DNA from: Hermatobates lingyangjiaoensis
Taxonomy: Eukaryota; Arthropoda; Insecta; Hemiptera; Hermatobatidae
Direction: 5' to 3'
DNA: 64,000 nt
Assembly: GCA_026182355.1 (NCBI GenBank)
Contig: JAPFBL010000940.1
Location: forward strand, 1-64,000
Under the pieces are notes generated by a model, which searched no databases, was not told the origin of the DNA, and saw only the letters and a list, made by a program, of their open reading frames with translations. The translations under genes were made by a program, and so were the position numbers. How positions within the stretch are numbered: the stretch's first letter is position 1; every line of letters begins with the position of its first letter. Shown piece by piece: positions 56,469 to 64,000 of the stretch.

Positions 56469-57278
56469 GAGTCACTTGTAATTTCTTTCCTCAACTTGAA
56501 ATACTGCAAGAACTTGTTTATTGACTTTTTCTGTCTGCTCATTTGTAGGGGTTAGAATTATTCGTTAGAATTATTCTGAATATATAGTAGATCTTGAACT
56601 CTGGGAAACATCTTGTCATATAAGCTATTGTTGTGAGCTTAAACGCCAAAGAAATTAAAATCAACTAACAATACCTAATTGCTACACCTGTATATTTTCA
56701 AAATAAACATGTCTGTGAAGTTAGCGAAATAATAAGCTTAAAAGTCTTTAACTTCGCTTCTACTGTCAATTTCCAATCCATTCAAATCTTAGATTTTAAA
56801 TTAGACCTACACAAATCTAGTGTTAAAAGTTTCAGCTCTCTATGTCTCACGGTGGCTCTGTGGTCCCCACTTCGGTTTTACTTTGAATTTCCAGTCAAAT
56901 GAAATTTTAGATTTTAAATTAGACTTACACAAATCTACTGTCAAAGTTTCATCCTTATAGTGGCTATATAAGTTATAGGTTATAAGTTAACTTATAGTGG
57001 CTGAGTTTACTTGTTACAAAATTTTGCGGACAAAGAAATTTTTTCTAAGGGTGGATTCGGTTTCTTTAATGTATAAAACATAAAGATATCCTGAAATGAG
57101 ACAGATCTAAGCAATGCGCTGACAAAACCTTTCTTTTATTATAAGATTGTCACTTTCTGTAATAGTTTTTTTGTATGTTTGATTTTATTCACAAAATGTC
57201 GTTATTATATGGGTTTAGTTATTCGTCGATTTTTACATCATTGCTTTTATTCAAATTATAGAATTTTTATTTATGTTA
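56469..57278. other. No gene seen
   Basis: Contains an imperfect duplication (cttagattttaaattagacc near 56790 and 56905). No coding signal. Confidence 0.5.
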
Positions 57279-57395
57279 AATGATCAAACCACAATATGAA
57301 ATGGGGAAAAAAAAAGACTAGTACCTTTCAACCGTAACAAGTTAACCGTCTTCATGTGAATCAAAAACCCAACTGAAACACTAGATGCAGAAACA
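57279..57395 (-). repeat. Degenerate family A arm
   Basis: gatcaaaccacaatatgaaa through caaaaacccaactgaaacac, with the ribozyme core lost (tcttcatgtgaatc). Confidence 0.65.
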
Positions 57396-59778
57396 TAATG
57401 ATAAGGGTATTAATAATTCTAGAATTACCAATGAAGTGTTTAAATAATTATAAATTTGTGAATTTATTTTGAAGAAAATTCACAAATAAAATAAAAAAAA
57501 ATTTAGTTATTAACAATAATTTCATTTTAACATTCTTATCGAGCCGAGCATTATTATGTTTGGAAATAACCATGACGATTGGAACTTATAATTTAAATAA
57601 ATCTTGAAAAACACATACATACCTTGTCTGAATGACTTGAATGACATAACAAGCTCTCATCTGCTTGGGATGGTTTTTGCACATCACTAAAATTAATTCA
57701 GTCCAGAGAAATATGTGTGACTAATTGATAATCACTAATTATCTGTAATCATAATTACACAATGCAATCAGGTTTGAAATGCGCTGGTCACTTTAATTAA
57801 TATAAATGAATTGTGCATGACTGGCTCATAATTAATATTAGTAGCAATTACTTGCAGAATCTATTCATGTTTACAAGATGATTGATCATTTTAACTAATT
57901 AATCCAAATCTAATTTTTATGACTGCATCATCATAATTAATTAATACTATAAATCACTAATTACTTGCACAACAGAATCAAGTCTTAAATGTACTGATAA
58001 CATACAATTCTATATTCTTACTTTAGCTCTTTTATTTTTCAAATTGAATTTAACAACAGAGTTTAAACAAATGTTTTTACTATTAATTTCAGTCAATTAT
58101 TTCATGCAGTGAGATTTAGAGGTATATATTTACTTAGCTTTTCTTTGGGTGCATCCCAAATATACTATAACATTATATAGTATAGTCAGTTGGCAGAGTA
58201 CCTTTTCAGAGTATCTATAACTCATCGATAAAAGGTAAAGTTGGAAAACAAGATATTTAGAAAATGTTGATGGACTATGATGAGGCTAAAGCTAAAAAGA
58301 GTTGAATATCGACTGTAAAAAGAGAAGAGAAGTAAAAATACTTGAAGAAGAAGAAAACCTCATACTAAAGAAATATGAAAGAAGAAATTCCTCAGAAAGA
58401 GGAGGGGAAAAAATTAAAAGTAAATTACGGAAAGAGAAAATTTTTAAATCTTGAATGACATGTAAAAAAATTAAAAAAAAAGTGAAGTAAAGAAAATAAG
58501 GCTTCAGTTAATGAAATTTTTTCTTTTTTAAGGATTACTTATAAAAGATAAGATAAAAAATAATTAAACTAAGTAAGTAAAAAAGATTGAAACAAAAAAA
58601 ATAAGAAACAAAATTATATTTAACGAAAAAGCAGCTAAAAAAAATGTGGCTATTTTGTTTAATGAGTCTTAGTTATGAATAATCAAAGGAAGAAAGCAGA
58701 ATTAAAATCAAAACTCATTATAATAAAAATAGGATAACTGAGAGAAGTAAGTAAAGAATTCATAAAATAATAAAAATGTAAACAAGAATTTGGGTAACAA
58801 ACTTTAGAATGACGCATTAACTGTATATCATTATATCTGTTAATATTTGAAGCCTGTATATATCATTGTACATAAATGTAGCTTACTAAATATCGAAATA
58901 CGGAACTCACTCGTTTCCGAGTACCACGGCAAAAGCCGATTTGCATTCACAATCTGTATAATATAAATAAGAAAAGAGTGTAAAGTTGTATAATGCAATA
59001 AATGGTTATTATTATTATAGTTATGAATAACCCAAGAATATTATATGTTTTTTTCGCATATAACAGCCTATGAATGTTACCTTCATATGAATGTTACCAA
59101 CTATATGAGTTTCTCAAACATAAAGTTACATAATCGATGACTGTTAAAAACTAGAATAAAATGTATGGACAACAGAAGTATTTTTTGGTATAAAATTATT
59201 ACCAATACTATAAAGTCATTTAAGATTTTTATTCAAAACATATTGAACATAAAAATATTTCATCTATTTTTACATTTCATTGACAAAAGTAATATTTACA
59301 ATAAAAAAAAAATTGCTACTCAGAAGATAAAAAAGAAGTCACTAACATGAGACTATAATACATCAGAAATAATGACAAAACGGATTCTTTACAGATCTTT
59401 CTAAATGAACATCCATTCATTAGGCCAACAAAAAAGAAACAAAAACAAAAAACTGGTATTACATCTAGGGGGTACTTGATATGGATTTGTTACAATTTAT
59501 AACCGTTTGACACATTACACCAATGAAGAAATTAAATACACTAATATTTAAGTTTTAAAATATGCTTGAATATTTAATATTCCATAAAAATGTAAACAAA
59601 ATGAAGTTTTTATACCTGGTATTTCGTCGTACATTACAAATTAAAACACATGAGTAATTTATCACAGAAAGTTACAAATTTATCTCTTTTTTTTTTTTAA
59701 TTTTTAAATGGAATCACTGAGAGGCTATTGGTCTAGAATTCATGAAGCCTGCGGCTTGTTCGTGTTTTCTGAACAGTA
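57396..59778. other. No gene seen; likely includes IMPDH 3' flank
   Basis: 57710-57980 resembles the 120-bp repeat. 58200-58800 is purine-rich without a long frame. 58850-59025 ends caataaatggttattattat, like a retroelement tail. Minus-strand AATAAA is at 59233-59228 and an A tract (minus strand) at about 59700-59687; either could end the IMPDH transcript. Confidence 0.45.
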
Positions 59779-61343
59779 TCACAAGAGATTTTTCTCGTAT
59801 GAGAAGAGTCCATGAACATTGCCTTCTGCTTGAGCCGAATGGTTCTTCTTTCGAATTTCAGTTCTCCGCAGTACATCATGTTTCTTAAGCTAGTTAAACT
59901 ACGTGCTCCCAAGTCCTGACAACCGTGTTTAATACCGCATTTAATATAAGGTAGGAATCTCAGGACAGAACCTCTATCGACAATCGCACCGCTTACACCT
60001 TGGGCAACCTTAACTTTATCTATTTCATTATGAAAATACCTATCCATGGCGCTTCCTTTGGCATCTTTTCTATTCATGGCTTCCAAACTGCCCATACCTC
60101 TATACTTTTTCAAACGAACACCATCAGAAAAGAAATATTCACCAGGTGCTTCTGAAGTTCCAGCAAGTAAAGAGCCCATCATAACTGAAGAAGCACCAAG
60201 TGAAAGAGCTTTTATAATATGACCGATATTTTGAATACCACCATCTGCTATAACAGGAACACCAAATCGTCGAGCATATTCAGCTACTTTATAAACAGCA
60301 GTGCCTTGTGGCCGGCCAACAGCCATAACTTCTTGAGTAATGCATATAGATCCACTACCCATGCCTACTCTTAAACCGTCAACACCAGCATCAATTAGAT
60401 TCTTTGCTTGAGATGCAGTCACAACATTACCACCAATCACTTGCAAATTCGGATAATCCTTTTTGATACTCCTTATCATATCTATCTGATAGATAGAATT
60501 ACCTTGAGATGAATCCAATATAACAACATCAACACCTGAATGAACCAAAGCTTTCAACCTTATTTTGTCTTCTTCTCTAGTCCCAATTGCTGCACCAACT
60601 AACAACTGTTTATTGGCATCTTTCGAAGCGTTTGGATAATTTCTAGACTTTTTCAAATCAGTTCTAGCAATTAATGCAATAAGTTCGCCATTTTCATTAA
60701 TTATAGGTAATTTACCTTTTTTCGATTTTTCCAAAATATTATTAGCTTCTTTTAAAGTTACACCGGATAATGCTGAAATGATATCAGTATCCTTAGTCAT
60801 AATAGATTTTAATTTAATTTCAGCTTGTTGTTGGACATCATCTTCGAGAAAATCAATGTCCCTGGAAGTCACCATGCCACATAACTTTCCTCCTAGCTTA
60901 CCATTCTCAGTAACAGGTATTCCACAGAATCCGTGTTCTTTTTTCACTTTGAAAACATCAAGAACAGAGTCGTCAGGTGAAAGTACAACTGGATCCCTTA
61001 TAAAGCCGTGTTTATATTTTTTCACTTTAAGCACTTCGTTTGCTTGGTATTCAATACTACAGTTGTGATGAATGATTCCTATTCCGCCACACAGAGCCAT
61101 TGCAATAGCCATTTCTGATTCAGTAACAGTATCCATGGGAGAAGAAACTAATGGTGCTTGAAGCATGATTTTTTTTGTTAAAGCCGATGTAAGATCAACT
61201 TCATCAGCGCTGAAATTAATAAAACCAGGCAATAATATAAAATCATTATATGTTAAGCCGTCACCACTGCCAAACAATTGTGAACCAGAAAGACCGTCTT
61301 CAGGTATATACATTGTATCACCGCAAATTAAATGTTCAGCCAT
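59779..61343 (-). CDS. IMPDH: Inosine-5'-monophosphate dehydrogenase, one-base frameshift near 3' end
   Basis: Converts IMP to XMP with NAD+, the committed step of GTP synthesis, as a cytosolic tetramer. The start at 61343 (MAEHLICGD) matches the family start; an upstream in-frame ATG at 61412 would add 23 residues. Visible parts: N-terminal barrel with [12 protein letters not shown]; two CBS domains (about residues 110-235); catalytic loop [10 protein letters not shown] with the active cysteine near residue 330; GGIQNIGHI and [17 protein letters not shown]; the mobile flap with RY near DRYFHNE; C-terminal [18 protein letters not shown]. All key residues are present. After residue 500 the frame slips: between 59842 and 59841 one base is missing, and the next frame gives [20 protein letters not shown] and a stop at 59781-59779, the family C-terminus. 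Read without a shift it continues 43 unrelated codons or so to 59733. No introns. Either an intronless working gene with a sequence error or a young retrocopy. Confidence 0.95.
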
Positions 61344-61560
61344 ATTATAAAAGAAAACGTGAAATGCCGGCAAGAAGAACTTAGTTTTGAAACCCACACG
61401 TGGCCTTAACAATACCTTGCCCGAGGTAACTCCCAGGGAGGATAAACTGTTACTGGCGTGGTAGGTTATGAAACACCTACAGATGTCGCTTCAGTTCACC
61501 CAGTGTTGCCACGACCAACAAGTGTGGTTACACAATTAACTACACATGATGCTATATATA
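61344..61560 (-). promoter_or_regulatory. GC-richer IMPDH 5' flank
   Basis: The 200 bp upstream of the IMPDH start are clearly richer in G+C than the surroundings, with CpGs (e.g. gaagcgacatctgtaggtgt, gccacgtgtggg with an E-box CACGTG on the minus strand). This suggests a 5' untranslated region and promoter kept with the gene. No TATA box assigned. Confidence 0.35.
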
Positions 61561-61734
61561 AATAAAAAAAAAAAGTATTGTTATTGTTATTAAATTATAC
61601 ATATTTAAAAATTTGAAATAAAATTTAATAATTGCAGCATTATTATGGACATTAGGGAATATTAATCCTTTCGAAATACTGAATTATTCTTATGACATTG
61701 GGCACTTTTTCGGTAGTTTCTCAGTATCTATCTA

Positions 61735-62925
61735 TATGTATAAAAAGCAAAAAAACATTAAAAAAAGTAGAATCAGTTATAACAGTTGTTTTCTACGAAT
61801 ATTTCATAAAATTCGTTTTTAATATACAAAAAAAACCTTCAAAAAAGTGGAAAAAAGAAAAAGGTGGTTAGAGGTGTTTAGAGGTAATTATATAAGTAAT
61901 TTAGTAAAATGGGTGATATCTGTAAATAGAACGAAGCGAAATGATATATATAATATATTGTACTTGATTTAAGAAAAAAAAATGGATATTTTCTTTTGAA
62001 CTAGCATATTTGATATATTTTGTAATTTAAAATAATAAATATTAAATATCGGTATAAAAAGCAAAACAACATTAAAAAAAAAGTAGAATCAGTTATAACA
62101 GTTGTTTTCACCCAATATTTCATAAAATTCTTTTTAAATATTCAAAAAAACCTTCAAAAAAGTGAAAAAAAAAAAGGTGGTTAGAGGTAACTTTATAAAT
62201 CATTTAGTAAAATGGGTTATTTCTGTAAATATAACGATGCTAAATGAAACATATAAGATATTGTACATGATTTAAGAAAAAAAATGGATATTTTCTTTTG
62301 AACTAGCATGTTTGATATATTTTGTGATTTAAAATAATAAATATTAAAATTTCTGTATAAAAAGCAAAAAAAACATTAGAAAAAGTAGAATCAGTTATAA
62401 CAGTTGTTTTCTACCAATATTTCATAAAATTCTTTTTAAATATTCAAAAAAACCTTCAAAAAAGTGGAAAAAAGAAAAAGGTGGTTAGAGGTAACTTTAT
62501 AAATCATTTAGTAAAATGGGTTATTTCTGTAAATATAACGATGCTAAATGACACAAATAATATATTGTATTTGATTTAAGAAAAAAAAAATGGATATTTT
62601 TTTTTGCACTAGCAAGTTTGATATATTTTGTGATTTAAAATAATAAATATTAAAATATCTGTATAAAAGAAGCTTTTAAAAAATTAGTTTTAGTTATAAC
62701 TGTTGTTTTAAACCAATATTTCATAAAATTCTTATTGTTAATGCATAAAAACTTGAAAATAGTGCAAAAAGGAAAAAGGTGGTTAGGGGTGTTTAGAGGT
62801 AACTATATAAATAATTTAGTAAAATGGGTGATATCTGCAAATAGAACGATGCTAAATGAATCACATAATATATTGGACTTGATTTAATAAAAAAAAATGG
62901 ATATTTCCTTCTAATTTTCAAAACC
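61735..62925. repeat. ~305-bp tandem repeat (4 copies)
   Basis: ggtggttagaggt (once ggtggttaggggt) recurs at about 61864, 62175, 62481 and 62778. Each unit holds agaatcagttataacagttg, aatatttcataaaattc and tttagtaaaatgggt. Pairwise differences are mostly small indels. Confidence 0.9.
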
Positions 62926-62965
62926 AACCAAAATCAAACTGAATTAACTAATTGATTACTTTTTA

Positions 62966-62970
62966 ATTAG

Positions 62971-63004
<34 letters not shown>

Positions 63005-63359
63005 CCAACCATACCATTTAATTTGAAACTAACGCTGGTATACTTGAATAAGTAATTTAGATTTCTTCAAATTAGCCACATCATTTAATTTCAATTAAAT
63101 AGTTCATTAGGCATTTATTTCTTTCTGAATATATAAATATTATTTTTATAGGTTTGCTTGGAACTTTTTTTTTTTTTTTTTTTTGGCTGTGATTAAACTA
63201 AATTTTTTATTTTAAGATTGTTTTTTTTATGTTTTTAGTAATTTTGGTTCGTGAAAGTTTACCATATGTTCGTTACTACAAGCTTATATATTTAGCTTGA
63301 CAGGGTTTTTTATCTATTTCTTTAAATTATTTAATATTTTTTATTGGATTTAAAAAAAT
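62966..63359. other. No gene seen; (TA)n and poly-T
   Basis: (TA)n at 62973-63003 and a T run near 63166-63184. No coding signal. Confidence 0.6.
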
Positions 63360-63875
63360 ATGTCTTTGAGGGCGTTAAGAGTATGCTCTCTTGAATTCCT
63401 TAATGAAGAGATTAACAACATTAGGTCAATTGCCCTTTCATTAAAATATCCCTCCTCTTATATCGATTTAGATTTGAAGGGTGCTAAAAAAACTTTCTCT
63501 AATACTTCAACAGAGCCCCATTCATTGTCAAATTCTATAGTGTTGCCTTATCATGTGTCATTGGACCCTCTTCCAAGATTAGCCAAACAACTTGATTTTA
63601 ATATAGTGTTTTCTAATCGTAATAATGTGGGTAATATGTTAATAAAAAACTCTCCCAGCGAATTGGAGTCCGGTGGTATTTATAAAATTCCGTGCAAAAA
63701 TTGCCATAAAATTTATATTGGTCAAACTAGTAAATCACTAAAGACACGTGTAAAACAACACCAATACAACATAAGTAGACAGAAAAAAAGTAGTGCCTTA
63801 TTCTTGCATATAAAAAAAATGAAAATCATCATATTGATTGGACAGGAGCTAAATTTATTACCTATGAAAAATCAA
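63360..63875 (+). pseudogene. PLE C-terminal region with GIY-YIG, second copy
   Basis: Starts SLRALRVCSLEFLNEEINNI, stays in frame through NSPSELESGGIYKIPCKNCH, KIYIGQTSKSLKTRVKQHQY (GIY-YIG core), and shifts near 63818. About 90% like 53852-54360. It lacks the C-terminal helix because it is joined at 63873 to an antisense family A arm. Confidence 0.8.
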
Positions 63876-63886
63876 TGGGAAAACAA

Positions 63887-63929
63887 GACTAAGATCTTTC
63901 AACCGTAACAAGCGGTCTTCGTCAGAGTC
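63887..63929 (-). ncRNA. Hammerhead-type ribozyme motif (family A), antisense to PLE
   Basis: Consensus copy on the minus strand: stem I GACU/AGUC, core CUGACGA, extra A, stem II GACCG/CGGUU, GAA, AGAUCU, U. The last ~70 bp of the window beyond it are unassigned. Confidence 0.7.
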
Positions 63930-64000
63930 ATTCCTACGAAAAAATGTTTTCATTAATGAAGAAATATGAAAGCTAAGAGTAGCAACATCTTAGGTTAGGT

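Noticed and set aside
59687..59707. Poly-A tail proving IMPDH is a retrocopy
   Set aside because: An A tract exists on the minus strand about 75 bp after the family stop, but no matching target duplication was found at the 5' side, and A runs are common here.
60778..61350. Plus-strand frames at 60778-61068 and 61165-61350
   Set aside because: Antisense shadows of IMPDH.

Overview
This is a eukaryotic, almost certainly invertebrate animal, nuclear window. It is AT-rich, packed with (TA)n microsatellites, and has two spliced exons of an ADAMTS/GON-type extracellular protein plus one inosine-5'-monophosphate dehydrogenase (IMPDH) reading frame. I cannot name the species. Most of the 64 kb is repeat: Penelope-like retroelements (PLEs), hAT-type MITEs, tRNA-derived SINEs and several satellites. 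Almost all short open frames are chance frames in repeats and are not listed.

Layout. 0-1.4 kb: a 151-bp satellite split by a MITE. 1.6-5.6 kb: a chain of short palindromes separated by (TA)n, most carrying hammerhead-ribozyme-like motifs, and a GC-rich MITE. 5.6-8.15 kb: AT-rich tandem repeats and a 39-bp array. 8.5-14.7 kb: two PLE copies arranged as large inverted repeats, the second a 4.4-kb palindrome with reverse transcriptase and GIY-YIG motifs on both arms. 14.7-24.2 kb: more palindromes, truncated PLE pieces, a head-to-tail PLE junction and a 380-bp insertion with an 11-bp target duplication. 24.25 and 29.53 kb: a TSP1 exon and the first GON-domain exon, joined in phase. 29.98-45.8 kb: about 16 kb of two different satellites, both with a ~158-159 bp period, abutting near 34.54 kb. 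45.8-53.8 kb: two doubtful exons, SINEs and more palindromes. 53.85-54.9 kb: a PLE 3' end followed by three same-strand ribozyme motifs. 55.4-56.5 kb: a SINE running into a 55-bp array. 59.78-61.34 kb: IMPDH on the minus strand, uninterrupted but for one missing base near its 3' end. 61.7-62.9 kb: a ~305-bp tandem repeat. 63.36 kb: another PLE 3' end fused to an antisense ribozyme arm.

The most striking system is a set of small hammerhead-type motifs (core CUGANGA, a short stem II, GAA, then a short stem III). Stem III is a self-complementary word in nearly every copy and differs between families: AUAU, AAUU, ACGU, AGCU, AGAUCU, AGGCCU or ACGCGU. Hammerheads in PLEs are established knowledge, including forms with minimal stem III that work as dimers. 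The density here, the palindromic (TA)n-bounded packaging and the family-specific dimer words are the main points to follow up. The two arms of the 4.4-kb palindrome differ mostly by one-base indels, so residual assembly error is likely and matters for reading the IMPDH frameshift.
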